DNA of 64,000 nt, from contig NZ_JARGNB010000002.1 of assembly GCF_030167915.1 (NCBI RefSeq), positions 310,001-374,000 of the forward strand. Direction: 5' to 3'. The translations under genes were made by a program, and so were the position numbers. The stretch is from Aquabacterium humicola (GTDB lineage Bacteria > Pseudomonadota > Gammaproteobacteria > Burkholderiales > Burkholderiaceae_C). Shown here piece by piece: positions 8,462-17,362 of the stretch; position 1 is the first letter of the stretch, and the number at the start of each line of letters is the position of its first letter. The notes beneath the pieces are model-generated. The model was given only the letters and a program-made list of their open reading frames with translations. It searched no databases and had not been told where the DNA came from.

Positions 8462-9703
8462 ATGGCTGCCCCGACCCCCCTGATCCGACATCCCCTGGCC
8501 TGCGCGAGCGTCGTGATCCCGGCACTGGACGAAGAAGCGCGCATTGCCGGCGTGGTTCGCCACGCCCTGGCCGATCCCGCGACCGCCGAGGTGATCGTAG
8601 TCGACGACGGTTCGATCGACGACACCGCCGGCCGCGCCCGGCGGGCCGGCGCGCGGGTGGTGCCCGCCGGTATGCTCGGCAAGGGCGCGGCGCTGCGCGA
8701 CGGCGTGCGGGCCGCGCAGGACGAGTGGCTGGTGTTCCTGGACGGCGACCTGAGCGGCCTGCGCCCGCGCCTGGTCGGCGACCTCGTGCGGCCGCTGCTG
8801 CACGACGAGGCCGACTTCGTGAAGGCCCGCTTCGGCCGCAGCGGCGGCCGCGTCACCGAGCTGACCGCGCGGCCGCTGCTGAAGCTGTACTTCCCCGAGC
8901 TCGCGCACCTGGCGCAGCCGCTGGGCGGCCTGGTCGCCGCGCGGCGCAGCCTGCTGCAGGGGCTGGATTTCGAGGACGGCTACGGCGTCGACATCGGCCT
9001 GCTGATCGACGCGCAGCGCGCCGGCGCGCGCATCGCCGAGGTCGACATCGGCACGCTGGAACACGACAGCCAGCCGCTGGCCGAACTGGCCGGCATGGCC
9101 GACGAGGTGGCGCGCGTGATCCATGCCCGCGCCGCTGGCGCCGGCCGGCTGGCCGCGGGATGGCTGCCGGCGGCGCAGCGACCGCCGACGGCCACCGCGT
9201 GGCTCGACCCGCTGGCCGCGCGGCGGCGCGGGCGGCGGCGCCTGCTGGTGGTCGATGCCGACGAGCTGCTGCCGGGCGGGGCGGCCGGGGGGCTGTTCCG
9301 CTTCCTGCACCGCGAGCCGCTGGAAGCCACGGTGCGCACGGTCGAGCTGCGCAGCGGCGCGCTGGCCATGCTGCACCGCTGGCGGCGGGCGGGTTTCATG
9401 CTGGCGCTGTGCAGCGACGCGGCGCCGGCCGCCGCCGAAGTGCTGCGGCGCCGCGCCTTTGCCGATGCCGTGCTGCCGGCGGGGTTGCCGCTGCCGCAGC
9501 TGGCGGGCGCCGCGCGCGCCGCGGGATTCGACGAGACCTGGCTGGTCGGCAGGGCGGTCGACGGCGTCGACGCGCCGGGGCTCACGCAGGTCCCGTCGCT
9601 GCACGCGCTGCTGCGGCTTCAGCCGCTGCCGGCGTGGCCTGCACCAGCCCCAGCCGCCGCGCCAGCCAGCCGAGCGCCGGCCCCTGCAGCAGCAGCGAGC
9701 TGA
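8462..9703 (+). CDS. Family 2 glycosyltransferase fused to a degenerate HAD-like domain
   Basis: 413 residues. Residues about 15-225 are a GT-A fold of the glucosyl-3-phosphoglycerate synthase/dolichyl-phosphate transferase type: SVVIPALDEEARIAG, VIVVDDGSIDDT, the metal-binding DxD as FLDGDLSG, and LAQPLGGLVAARR. Residues about 260-390 resemble a HAD phosphatase: motif I LLVVDADELLPG, then ALCSDAAPAA in the motif II position, but no convincing motif IV. The long open frame upstream is spurious; ATG 8462 is where the GT2 similarity starts. The last 122 bp overlap the convergent antiporter gene. Product and acceptor are unknown. Confidence 0.78.
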   Translation: MAAPTPLIRHPLACASVVIPALDEEARIAGVVRHALADPATAEVIVVDDGSIDDTAGRARRAGARVVPAGMLGKGAALRDGVRAAQDEWLVFLDGDLSGLRPRLVGDLVRPLLHDEADFVKARFGRSGGRVTELTARPLLKLYFPELAHLAQPLGGLVAARRSLLQGLDFEDGYGVDIGLLIDAQRAGARIAEVDIGTLEHDSQPLAELAGMADEVARVIHARAAGAGRLAAGWLPAAQRPPTATAWLDPLAARRRGRRRLLVVDADELLPGGAAGGLFRFLHREPLEATVRTVELRSGALAMLHRWRRAGFMLALCSDAAPAAAEVLRRRAFADAVLPAGLPLPQLAGAARAAGFDETWLVGRAVDGVDAPGLTQVPSLHALLRLQPLPAWPAPAPAAAPASRAPAPAAAAS

Positions 9704-10823
9704 GCACGACGACGAAGGCGACGTCGAAGAACCGGTAGGCGCCTTCGATGCCCGCCATGACCGGGTAGACGGCCAGCACGATCGGCACGGCGCCACGCAG
9801 GCCGACGGCGGCGACCAGCGCCTGTTCGCGCCAGCCGAAGCGCAGCGGCGCCAGGCACAGCACCACCGCCAGCGGCCGGGCGATGAGCATCAGCGCCGCC
9901 GCCACTGCCAGCGCCGGGCCGGCGGCGAGCAGCAGGTCGTGCGGCGTCACCAGCAGCCCCAGCAGCAGGAAGAGGCCGGCCTGCGCGAGCCAGGTGTAGC
10001 CGTCCAGCGCCGCGAGCGCGCTGCGCACGGTGCGGCGGGCTCGCTGGGCCAGCACCAGGCCGAACAGGTACACGGCGACGAAGGCCGAGCCGTCGGCCAG
10101 CCCGGCCAGCGCGAACACCACCAGCCCGGCCGCGGTCAGCAGCAGCGCCGTCAGCCCCTGCTTGCGCTCGTCCAGCGGCAGCCGCTTCAGCGCCTCGGCG
10201 GCGATCAGCCCGCTGCCCAGACCGATCGCGGTGCCCCAGCCGGCGTGGTGGGCGAACAGCGCGAGCAGTCCGGCGTCGTCGCCGGCCGGCGCCTTGATCA
10301 GCGCGATCAGCGACAGCACCAGGAAGACCGCCATCGGGTCGTTGAGGCCGGACTCGACCTCGATGGTCGCCGCCAGCCGCTGCGGCAGCGCGTCTCTCGC
10401 GCGGCCGAGCTGCGAGAACACCGCGGCCGCGTCGGTCGACGAGATCACCGCGCCGAGCAGCAGGCCGTGGCGCCAGTCGAGGTCCAGTGCCCACATCGCC
10501 GCGGCGCCGGCGAACGCGCTGGTCACCGCGACGCCCACCGTCGCCAGCAGCGAGGCCGGCAGCAGCCCCGCGCGCAGCGTCGCGCCCGAGGTGCGCAGCC
10601 CACCGTCGAGCAGGATCATCGCCAGCGCGACGTTGCCGACGCCGAAGGCGATGCGGTAGTCGTCGAAGGGCAGACCCAGCGGGCCGTCGACGCCGGCGAA
10701 CATGCCGACGCAGAGGAACACCAGCAGGTGCGAGAAGCCCAGCCGCGTCGAATAGAGCCCCGCGATCACGCCCAGCGCCACCAGGCAGCCGCCGATCAGC
10801 ATCAGGACGTACAGCGTCGTCAT
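9582..10823 (-). CDS. Cation:proton antiporter (CPA1, NhaP2/CvrA-like)
   Basis: 413-residue polytopic inner-membrane protein with about 12 hydrophobic segments and little soluble domain. Typical CPA1 features are the ISSTDAAAVFSQL motif (ion-binding Asp pair with nearby polar residues), SGLNDPMAVFLVL and the late GLRGAVPIVLA. The K+/H+ antiporters of this group often carry a C-terminal TrkA-C domain; it is absent here. Family role: exchange of monovalent cations for protons, giving pH or osmotic tolerance. The 3' end runs 122 bp into the convergent glycosyltransferase gene. Confidence 0.87.
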   Translation of the reverse strand: MTTLYVLMLIGGCLVALGVIAGLYSTRLGFSHLLVFLCVGMFAGVDGPLGLPFDDYRIAFGVGNVALAMILLDGGLRTSGATLRAGLLPASLLATVGVAVTSAFAGAAAMWALDLDWRHGLLLGAVISSTDAAAVFSQLGRARDALPQRLAATIEVESGLNDPMAVFLVLSLIALIKAPAGDDAGLLALFAHHAGWGTAIGLGSGLIAAEALKRLPLDERKQGLTALLLTAAGLVVFALAGLADGSAFVAVYLFGLVLAQRARRTVRSALAALDGYTWLAQAGLFLLLGLLVTPHDLLLAAGPALAVAAALMLIARPLAVVLCLAPLRFGWREQALVAAVGLRGAVPIVLAVYPVMAGIEGAYRFFDVAFVVVLSSLLLQGPALGWLARRLGLVQATPAAAEAAAARAATGPA

Positions 10824-10930
10824 CCGGGTGGTGGGGGTGGGGAGGGGCCGGCGGCTCGGGGTGGCGCCATTCTGGGCGGCGGCGGGCGCCGGCCCTGTCG
10901 GCGGGCAACGCGACTTGCCAAGGCGCTTGT

Positions 10931-11009
10931 CCTACAGGGGCCGGATGCCGCTGCCGACACGGGCTCGCAGCCGCAACCGACAGGGCGCACACGCGGCTCG
11001 GCGCACAGT
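10931..11009 (+). promoter_or_regulatory. Regulon promoter: three direct boxes before the 11076 gene
   Basis: CCTACA (10931), CCGACA (10954) and CCGACA (10977) lie at exactly 23-bp steps. A -10-like CACAGT (11004) follows the last box by 27 bp, the same geometry as at the other sites of this set. The implied transcript starts near 11016, about 60 bp before the ATG at 11076. Confidence 0.55.
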
Positions 11010-11075
11010 GAAGCCATCGGAGGAGCCGTTGACCACGGCAGACAGGAACCCTCCACAAGCACAACGGAGCCGACC

Positions 11076-11291
11076 ATGTCCACGCCCAGAACCCCGGAAC
11101 CCGAACGCTACCAGCTCTGCTTCCGATCGCTATCGAGCGAAGGACGCGGCCTTCGCTTCCCGTGCGATGCCGAAGGCCACATCGCCTTCGATCGCCTCAG
11201 CGACCGCGCGCGCAACGACTACTTCTTCGCCCGCATCGCCGTCGGCCGCGCCTACGCGTCGCCGACGGTCGAGACCACGCCGCTGCACTGA
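11076..11291 (+). CDS. Small conserved-looking protein of unknown function
   Basis: 71 residues, soluble, no signal peptide: starts MSTPRTPEPERYQLCF and contains GRGLRFPCDAEGHIAFDRLSDRARNDYFFARIAVGRA. ATG 11076 follows ACGGAGCC. The long open frame upstream is a shadow of the antiporter gene. The charged, aromatic composition and a dedicated promoter with three regulon boxes support a real gene. Its last 40 bp overlap the end of the convergent metallopeptidase gene. I do not know its function. Confidence 0.72.
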   Translation: MSTPRTPEPERYQLCFRSLSSEGRGLRFPCDAEGHIAFDRLSDRARNDYFFARIAVGRAYASPTVETTPLH

Positions 11292-12466
11292 ATGTCGTCG
11301 GGCGGGGCCGGCGCCCCGACGGGCGCGGCCCCGGCTGCAAGAGCCCCGGCCGGGGCGCCGGCCGCGGCATCCGCCAGCAGCGCCTGCACCGCCGCCATCT
11401 TGCGCAGCACGGCATCGGGCATCAGGAACGGATAGGCATCCGCCAGCCCCAGGCTGCGGTTCATCGCATTGACCAGCTGCGCCACCGGCAGCCAGTGCTC
11501 CAGCACGAGGCGATCGATCGGCGCACGCATCGGCGTCGGCGCCCGCGCTTTCGCCGCGGCACCGGCCAGCTGCAGTCCGTCCGCAGCGGCCCTCCGCAGT
11601 CCGTCCGCGCCGACGGACGGCAGCCGCAGTCCCCAGGCCGTCGCGGTCTCCACCGCATCGATCACCAGCAGCACGTGCGCGCAGGTCTCGGCCCAGTCCT
11701 CCCACGGGTGCGCGCTGGCGTAGGCGCTGACGAAGCGGCTGCTCCAGTCGGCCGGCGGGCCCTCGGCGTGGTAACGCGCGAGCGCCTCGGCGTAGTCGAT
11801 GCGCTCGTCGCCGAAGACCTCGCGGCAGCGGGCCTCGGCGTCGGGGCGGCCGGCGATCCAGCGGTACTGCAGGTAGTGGGCGGCTTCGTGGCGCAGGTGC
11901 CCCAGCAGCGTGCGCACCGGTTCGCCGAAGGCCACGCGGGTGGCCTCGCGGTGCACGTCGTCGGCCTCGGCGATGTCGATGGTCACCACCCCGTTGCGGT
12001 GGCCGGTCATCACCGGCGGACCGTCCGGCGTGGCGGCCAGCAGGTGGACCACCAGCCCCTGCGCATCGTCGGCGTCGGCCTTCGGCTCGGGCGCCAGCCG
12101 CAGGTCCATCAGCGTGAACAGCAGCCGGCGCTTGGCCGCCTCGATCGCGGCCCAGCGCGTGAGGTTGCCGTCGACCGTCAGATCCGGAATCACCGTCGTC
12201 AGCCGGCAGCTGCGGCACAGCGTCGCGCTGTCCCCGGGATCGAGCATCCAGTTGCAGACGCCCTGCGCGCGGTTCGGGCAGGGGCGGTGGCCGCGCAGGC
12301 GCTTGCGGCCCAGCCGCGTCCAGCGGGGCGCCGCCGCGTCCGCCGGCTCGAAGGCGCCCATGCGGCGCTCGGCCGGCAGGTAGCCCAGCAGCGCACCGCA
12401 GGCGCCGCAGTGCGTGTTGTCGAAGAAGACGGTCTGGCCGCAGCGGCCGCAGGCGAAGCGGATCAT
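11252..12466 (-). CDS. Putative zinc-binding metallopeptidase with N-terminal zinc ribbon
   Basis: 404 residues from ATG 12466, where the zinc ribbon begins: MIRFACGRCGQTVFFDNTHCGACGALLGYLP gives two CxxC pairs. Another Cys cluster (about 70-90) includes CNWML and LCRSC. The core has an HExxH-type motif in LLGHLRHEAAHYLQYRW, with downstream acidic residues (ERIDYAEALARYH, WEDWAETCAHVLL). This matches the putative zinc-binding peptidase family Peptidase_Mx (PF15887). It is cytosolic, with no signal peptide. The C-terminal Ala/Pro-rich tail overlaps the convergent small gene by 40 bp. The substrate is unknown. Confidence 0.82.
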   Translation of the reverse strand: MIRFACGRCGQTVFFDNTHCGACGALLGYLPAERRMGAFEPADAAAPRWTRLGRKRLRGHRPCPNRAQGVCNWMLDPGDSATLCRSCRLTTVIPDLTVDGNLTRWAAIEAAKRRLLFTLMDLRLAPEPKADADDAQGLVVHLLAATPDGPPVMTGHRNGVVTIDIAEADDVHREATRVAFGEPVRTLLGHLRHEAAHYLQYRWIAGRPDAEARCREVFGDERIDYAEALARYHAEGPPADWSSRFVSAYASAHPWEDWAETCAHVLLVIDAVETATAWGLRLPSVGADGLRRAAADGLQLAGAAAKARAPTPMRAPIDRLVLEHWLPVAQLVNAMNRSLGLADAYPFLMPDAVLRKMAAVQALLADAAAGAPAGALAAGAAPVGAPAPPDDIQCSGVVSTVGDA

Positions 12467-12634
12467 CGGCGGCGCGGGGCAGGCGGCGTGCCACCGGCGG
12501 CGCCGACGCCGCGGCGCACGCACGTCACGCGCAAGCTGACGCCCCTCCTGATCCGCACTCCCTCACGCGCTTTTCCCGCGCGCCCCTGCCAGATCGCGGC
12601 CCGCTTGTCACCAGCGGTTGCGACGCGCCCGGCG

Positions 12635-12702
12635 CGTGGGTGAATTCCGACACACAAGCCCGCCGCGCACCGACACACGGCCACAACGCATCTGCCTACG
12701 AT
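12635..12702 (+). promoter_or_regulatory. Regulon promoter (complete) before the 12742 gene
   Basis: Imperfect inverted repeat CGTGGG-N6-CCGACA (12635-12652), second box CCGACA at 12670 (23 bp after the first), and -10 TACGAT at 12697 (27 bp after the second box). Transcription near 12709 would exclude the upstream in-frame ATG at 12640 and supports ATG 12742. Confidence 0.6.
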
Positions 12703-12741
12703 GGCTGCAACGTCCAACACCGCAGCATCACGAGGTCCCTC

Positions 12742-13413
12742 ATGCCAGCGCTTGCGTCTTCCGTCGTGGCCCCCGGCCGCCGGGCCGCGAGTCTGCTGAC
12801 CCTGGCGGCGATGCTGCTGCCGGCGGCCGCGTCGGCGCAGCTGCAGGTCGACCTGCTCGGTCGCGACGTGATGAGCTTGCCCGAGCTGGCGAGCGACGGC
12901 GCCGCCCCCGCGGGCTGGACCGTCGAACGCTCGCAGACCCTGGCGCTGGCGCCGGCCTGGCGGCCCCCCACCAGCGCAGCAGCCGCACCGAGCTGGCAGC
13001 CGTCGGCCACCGTGATGCAGACCATGCTGTGGGCGCGCCGTGAGCGCCTGGGGCTCGGCCTCGGCGTCGAGCAGCGCGGCGTGCCGGTGGCCACGACCGG
13101 CGCCGGTGCGGCCACGCCCGCCGCGCGGGAGGCCGGGCTGCTGGTCGGCGTGTCCTGGGCCACCGGCGAGTCGTCGCAGCTCACCTGGGCCGCGCCGCTG
13201 GGGTCCTCGCGCCAACCGGAGGGCCTGGCCTGGACCGGCCTCGACCGCGCGCCCGAGCGCGAGATGCGCTTCGGCCTCGAGTTCCGCAAGCGCGATCCCT
13301 ATGCGGACCTGCGGCGCGGCGCGCTGATGAAGTTCGAGCTGAGCCGCGACACCACCGTGTCGCTGAAGCCGCGCCAGGGCCGCGTCGGCTTCACGCTGAC
13401 CAGCCGCTGGTAG
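12742..13413 (+). CDS. Exported protein of unknown function
   Basis: 223 residues. The signal peptide is clear: a basic start, the hydrophobic LLTLAAMLLPAAASAQ and cleavage after SAQ. The mature part is rich in short polar/hydrophobic alternations (LGLGLGVEQRG, GLLVGVSW, MRFGLEFRK, LMKFELSRDTTVSLKPRQGRVGFTLTSRW) and ends in an aromatic residue, which resembles a small outer-membrane beta-barrel. That reading is an inference; I recognise no family. The start at 12742 has GAGG seven bases upstream and agrees with the promoter at 12635-12702. It precedes a TonB receptor gene, 94 bp away in the same direction. Confidence 0.75.
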   Translation: MPALASSVVAPGRRAASLLTLAAMLLPAAASAQLQVDLLGRDVMSLPELASDGAAPAGWTVERSQTLALAPAWRPPTSAAAAPSWQPSATVMQTMLWARRERLGLGLGVEQRGVPVATTGAGAATPAAREAGLLVGVSWATGESSQLTWAAPLGSSRQPEGLAWTGLDRAPEREMRFGLEFRKRDPYADLRRGALMKFELSRDTTVSLKPRQGRVGFTLTSRW

Positions 13414-13507
13414 TCCCCACAGGGCGCGCGCGGCTGGACGCTGCCGCCGGCCCGGGCTTAACATCGAATCGGTGCGTGCGCCGTCGCGGCACGCGGCAGG
13501 GGGAGCA

Positions 13508-15445
13508 TTGACCTTCGGCGCAAGGCGCTCGTATGCAGTCACCATGGCGCTGGCCGCGCTCGCCGCAGGGGCCGTGCTGCCCGGGAACGCGGGCGCCACC
13601 TCCCACCTGGTCGCCAGCGCTTCGCTCGGCGAGCTGTCGCTGGAGCAGCTGGGCAGCATCCGCGTCACCTCGGCGTCACCGCGCGGGCAGCTGCTGTCGG
13701 AGGCGCCTGCATCGGTCTTCGTCATCACGGCCGAAGACATCCGCCGCAGCGGCGCCGGCACGCTGGCCGAGGCGCTGCGCCTGGCACCGAACCTGCAGGT
13801 CGCGCGTTCGGGCAATGCCGGCTACTCGATCAGCGCGCGCGGCCTCGACAGCGCGCTGTCGAACAAGCTGCTGGTGCTGATCGACGGGCGCTCGATCTAC
13901 ACGCCGTTGTACTCGGGCGTGTTCTGGGACGCGCAGGCGGTGATGCTGGAGGACATCGAGCGCATCGAGGTCGTCAGCGGCGCGGGCGGCACCCTGTGGG
14001 GGGTCAACGCGGTCAACGGCGTCATCAACATCGTCACCCGCAGCGCCGAGCAGCGCGCCGGCGCGCTGGGCGTGGTGAGCCTCGGCGAGGACCTGCGGCG
14101 CGCATCGGCGCGCACCGGCGGCGCGGTCGGCAACGACGGCCACTACACCGTGTACGGCCTGCAGGTCGAGCGCCGCGGCAACCGGCTCGCCACCGGCGCG
14201 CCGGCGCGCGACGAGACCCGCCACAGCCAGGCCGGGCTGCGCATCGATCTGCCGCTGGCCGCCGGCAGCTTCACGCTGATCGGCAACCTCTCGCGCGGCC
14301 GCTTCGACCAGCCGCCCGGGCTGATCGGCGTGCAGGGCACCGAGAAGTCCGGTGCCGACCTGCTGGCACGCTGGCAGCGACCGCTGGCGATCGGCGGCAC
14401 GCTGCTGCTGCAGGCCTATGCCGAGCACACGCGGCGCACCTCGGTGCCGGTCTACGACGACACGCAGGACCTCGTCGACCTGCAGCTGCAGCACAGCGGC
14501 CTCGCGCTCGGCGACCATGTGCTGAGCTGGGGCGCCGAGGTCCGGCGCGGCCGCGACCACAGCGCCAACGGCCCGACGCTGGCGTTCCTGCCGCCTCTGC
14601 TGGCGCAGACCTGGACCGCGCTGCACCTGCAGGACGAGGTCGCGCTGGCGCCGGACCTGCAGCTCACCGCCGGCCTGCGCGTCGAGCGCAACGACTACAG
14701 CGGTACCGACACGCTGCCGACGCTGCGGCTGGCCTGGAAGCCGGCGCCGCAGCACCTGCTGTGGGCCGCCGCGTCGCGCGCCGCACGGGCCCCCGCTCGG
14801 CTGGACCGCGACTTCTACATTCCCGGCCTGCCCCCGTACCAGCTGCGCGGTGGCCCGGGCTTCCAGTCCGAGATCGCGAACGAGCTGTCGATCGGCTGGC
14901 GCGGCCAGTTCGGCGAGCGGGCATCCGCGTCGGCCACCGCCTTCCGCACCGAGTACCGCGGCCTGCGCGCGCTGCTGCTCGACGCCAGCCGCACCGCCGG
15001 CGTGATCGGCAACGGCATCGACGCGCGCAGCCACGGCCTCGAGGCCTGGGGCAGCCTGCAGGTGCGGCCGGGCTGGCGCCTGCATGCCGGCGGCATGCTG
15101 CTGCGCCAGCGTGCCGCGCTGATCGCAGGCTTCAACGATCCGCGCGGTGTCGACAGCCTCGTCGGCGGCAACCCGCGCCATGCGTGGATGCTGCGTTCGT
15201 CGCACGACCTGTCGGAGCGGCTCGAGCTGGACATCGGCTGGCGTGCCGTCGGCGCGATGCGCACCGGCCCGGTGCCGGCCTACCACGCGCTCGGCGTGCG
15301 CGTGGGCTGGCAGCTGACGCCGGCAGTCGAGCTGTCGGTCGGCGTGCGCGAACTCGCCTCCGGCGGCCACGTCGAGTACGGCGCCGCGGCCACGCGCTCG
15401 GTGATCGAGCGCGAGGCCTACGTCAAGGCCGACCTGCGGTTCTGA
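13508..15445 (+). CDS. TonB-dependent outer-membrane receptor
   Basis: About 645 residues. After a signal peptide ending near NAGA come the TonB box region (LEQLGSIRVTSA), a plug domain (SVFVITAEDIRRSGAGTLAEALRLAPNLQV, RGLDSALSNKLLVLIDGRSIY, LEDIERIEVVSGAGGTLWGVNAVNGVINIVT) and a 22-strand-type barrel ending in YVKADLRF with a terminal Phe. The start is uncertain: TTG 13508 gives a signal peptide with an RR n-region and follows AGGGGGAG; GTG 13472 and ATG 13544 are alternatives. Vitamin, siderophore or other ligands cannot be told apart from sequence alone. The end overlaps the convergent DUF418 gene by 28 bp. Confidence 0.9.
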   Translation: MTFGARRSYAVTMALAALAAGAVLPGNAGATSHLVASASLGELSLEQLGSIRVTSASPRGQLLSEAPASVFVITAEDIRRSGAGTLAEALRLAPNLQVARSGNAGYSISARGLDSALSNKLLVLIDGRSIYTPLYSGVFWDAQAVMLEDIERIEVVSGAGGTLWGVNAVNGVINIVTRSAEQRAGALGVVSLGEDLRRASARTGGAVGNDGHYTVYGLQVERRGNRLATGAPARDETRHSQAGLRIDLPLAAGSFTLIGNLSRGRFDQPPGLIGVQGTEKSGADLLARWQRPLAIGGTLLLQAYAEHTRRTSVPVYDDTQDLVDLQLQHSGLALGDHVLSWGAEVRRGRDHSANGPTLAFLPPLLAQTWTALHLQDEVALAPDLQLTAGLRVERNDYSGTDTLPTLRLAWKPAPQHLLWAAASRAARAPARLDRDFYIPGLPPYQLRGGPGFQSEIANELSIGWRGQFGERASASATAFRTEYRGLRALLLDASRTAGVIGNGIDARSHGLEAWGSLQVRPGWRLHAGGMLLRQRAALIAGFNDPRGVDSLVGGNPRHAWMLRSSHDLSERLELDIGWRAVGAMRTGPVPAYHALGVRVGWQLTPAVELSVGVRELASGGHVEYGAAATRSVIEREAYVKADLRF

Positions 15446-16638
15446 GGCGCGTGCCGCCAGGGCGGGCGGCGGCCGATCGTCGCGGCGCGCAGCATCCATT
15501 CCACCGGCCCGTACGGATGCCGCGCGAGCCACCAGCGGCTGAAGACCATCTGGCCGCCGATGATGGGCGGCAGCAGCGCGATCACGCCCGCCACCGGCAG
15601 CCGGTCGATCAGCGCCAGGCCGTAGCCGGTGAAGATCAGCCCCAGCAGCAGCGACTGCGAGAGATAGTTCGTCAACGCCATGCGGCCCAGCGGCGCCAGC
15701 GCCGCGACGAGGCGCTCGCCGCCCGGCCGCGCAAACAGCGCGAGCATGCCGGCGAGGTAACACGCGCTCAGCAGGGGACCGGCGAGGATCATCGTGCCCA
15801 GCGACACCAGCTCGACGCCGAAGCCATGGCCGGGCGCCGTGGTGACGGCGTAGAAGACGGCGCCGCCGAGACCCAGCGGCAGCGCGAACGGCAGGGCGCG
15901 GCGCAGGCGCGTGCGCAGCAACGCGAGGTCGGCGAAGAGCCCGCGCCGGCCCGCGCTGCGGCCGAGCAGGAACATCGCGAACGCGCTGGGACCCTGCAAC
16001 AGCAGCTCGCCGGTCAGCACCATCGGCAGCTGCGAGCAGCGCATCCGCAGCGTCTCGAGCGCCGAGCCGCCGTAGGCCGCGCGCAGCCGCAGCGCCTCGG
16101 GGCTGGTCGCCGCCGCGGCGTTGGCGGGCGTGGCCGGCACCAGCAGCCCGGCCAGCAGCCACGCCAGGCCGCTGACCACGACCAGCCCCACCGCGACGCG
16201 CACGCTGCGGCGCACGGTCCAGTGATGCCGCCGCATCAGCGCGCCGCCGAGCAACGCATAGAGCATCAGGATGTCGCCCTCGAAGAGCAGCAGCGCATGC
16301 AGCAGCCCCAGGGCCAGCAGCGCACGATGGCGCCGCTTCATGCGCTGGCGGTCGTCGGCGCCGGCGCGTTCGGCGGCTTCGGCCTGCAGCTGCACGCTGA
16401 GGCCGAAGAGGAAGGAGAACAGCAGGTAGAACTTGCCCTCGAAGAACAGCGCGATGACGAAGCGCAGCGCGTGGTCGAGCGCACCGTACGACGGGTTCGG
16501 CGTCAGCGTGCCGAGGTAGGGGTCGGCGAAGGCCCAGACGTTGACGGCGAGGATGCCGGCCAGCGCGAAGCCGCGCAGCGCGTCGACCTCGTCGAGGCGG
16601 TCCGGCCGCCCGGCGGCGGGCGGCGGGGTGTCTTGCAT
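15418..16638 (-). CDS. DUF418 integral membrane protein
   Basis: 406 residues from ATG 16638. It begins with the DUF418 signature RLDEVDALRGFALAGILAVNVW, followed by about 10 hydrophobic segments, and ends with the family-typical region GQMVFSRWWLARHPYGPVEWMLRAAT. The family resembles YeiB; its function is unknown, with an acyltransferase-like fold sometimes proposed. The 14 residues encoded upstream of MQDTPP lack a ribosome-binding site and are left out. Confidence 0.85.
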   Translation of the reverse strand: MQDTPPPAAGRPDRLDEVDALRGFALAGILAVNVWAFADPYLGTLTPNPSYGALDHALRFVIALFFEGKFYLLFSFLFGLSVQLQAEAAERAGADDRQRMKRRHRALLALGLLHALLLFEGDILMLYALLGGALMRRHHWTVRRSVRVAVGLVVVSGLAWLLAGLLVPATPANAAAATSPEALRLRAAYGGSALETLRMRCSQLPMVLTGELLLQGPSAFAMFLLGRSAGRRGLFADLALLRTRLRRALPFALPLGLGGAVFYAVTTAPGHGFGVELVSLGTMILAGPLLSACYLAGMLALFARPGGERLVAALAPLGRMALTNYLSQSLLLGLIFTGYGLALIDRLPVAGVIALLPPIIGGQMVFSRWWLARHPYGPVEWMLRAATIGRRPPWRHAPQNRRSALT

Positions 16639-16735
16639 GGGGAGAATCAGGGAATGCTCAGCCGCGCATTGTCTGCGCACGCCGTGCCGTGGCCGCTCAC
16701 CGGGTGCGTCATCACGAGGTCGGGCGACGCCCCGA

Positions 16736-17314
16736 TCACCACTTCTCGCCGTAGCGCGCCTTGGCCGACGCGACGCAACCGTCTTTCGCGTCGCCCGACA
16801 TCTGGCTGCACTTTTCCATCTCGAGCTTGTAGTCGGCCTTGGCGCGCGCGATCTCGGCGTCCTCGGTCGCGATGGTCACGCGCCGGGCCAGCTTGACGTC
16901 GGCCTGCGCCTTGTCGCGCGCGGTCTTGGCTTCGCGCAGGCACAGGGCCTTCGAGTCGCCGGACAGGTCGTCGCAGCGTTCCTTCGCCAGCGCGTAGCGC
17001 GCCTTGTACTGCGCCTCGAGCAGCTTGGCCTCGTCGCGGGCGCTGCCGGTGTAGTTGTAGTCCAGCTGGGCCAGCGCGATCTGCTCGCGGCCCTTGGCCT
17101 GCTCGCGGCAGATGTCGCGCGCATTGCCCGATTGCGCGTCGCACTTCTCGCGCTCGGCCTTGTAGCCGGCGCGGATGTCGGCCTTCGCGCCATCGTAGGC
17201 GCCGCGGGAGAAATTGGTCGCTTGGGCGGCGACGGCGGGGCTGCTCACCGCGGCAGCGGCGAGGCCGATCAGCGCGGACGCGGCGAGGCCGGACAGGGAA
17301 TGCCATCGGTTCAT
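16736..17314 (-). CDS. Exported Cys-pair repeat protein of unknown function
   Basis: 192 residues. Signal peptide ending near AVAAQA. The mature part is almost wholly helical and charged and contains three repeats of about 45 residues, each with a motif like E-(R/K)-x-KC-(D/S)-x2-SG-(D/N)-A-(R/K)-D-x-C near residues 61-75, 107-123 and 161-178. Each repeat supplies two Cys about 12 residues apart, suggesting one disulphide per repeat in the periplasm. Annotated homologues are usually hypothetical. The protein encoded at 48675-49097 has a similar RDKCL...C element. It is the last gene after ndvB, 48 bp downstream, in the same direction. Confidence 0.8.
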   Translation of the reverse strand: MNRWHSLSGLAASALIGLAAAAVSSPAVAAQATNFSRGAYDGAKADIRAGYKAEREKCDAQSGNARDICREQAKGREQIALAQLDYNYTGSARDEAKLLEAQYKARYALAKERCDDLSGDSKALCLREAKTARDKAQADVKLARRVTIATEDAEIARAKADYKLEMEKCSQMSGDAKDGCVASAKARYGEKW

Positions 17315-17362
17315 CGCGCCACTCCTTTGCGAGAACAACGGCTCCAGTGTTCGGCCCGTTCG

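Noticed and set aside
9123-11075. 722-codon open frame upstream of the 11076 gene
   Set aside because: It is the Gln/Arg/His-rich antisense shadow of the antiporter gene.
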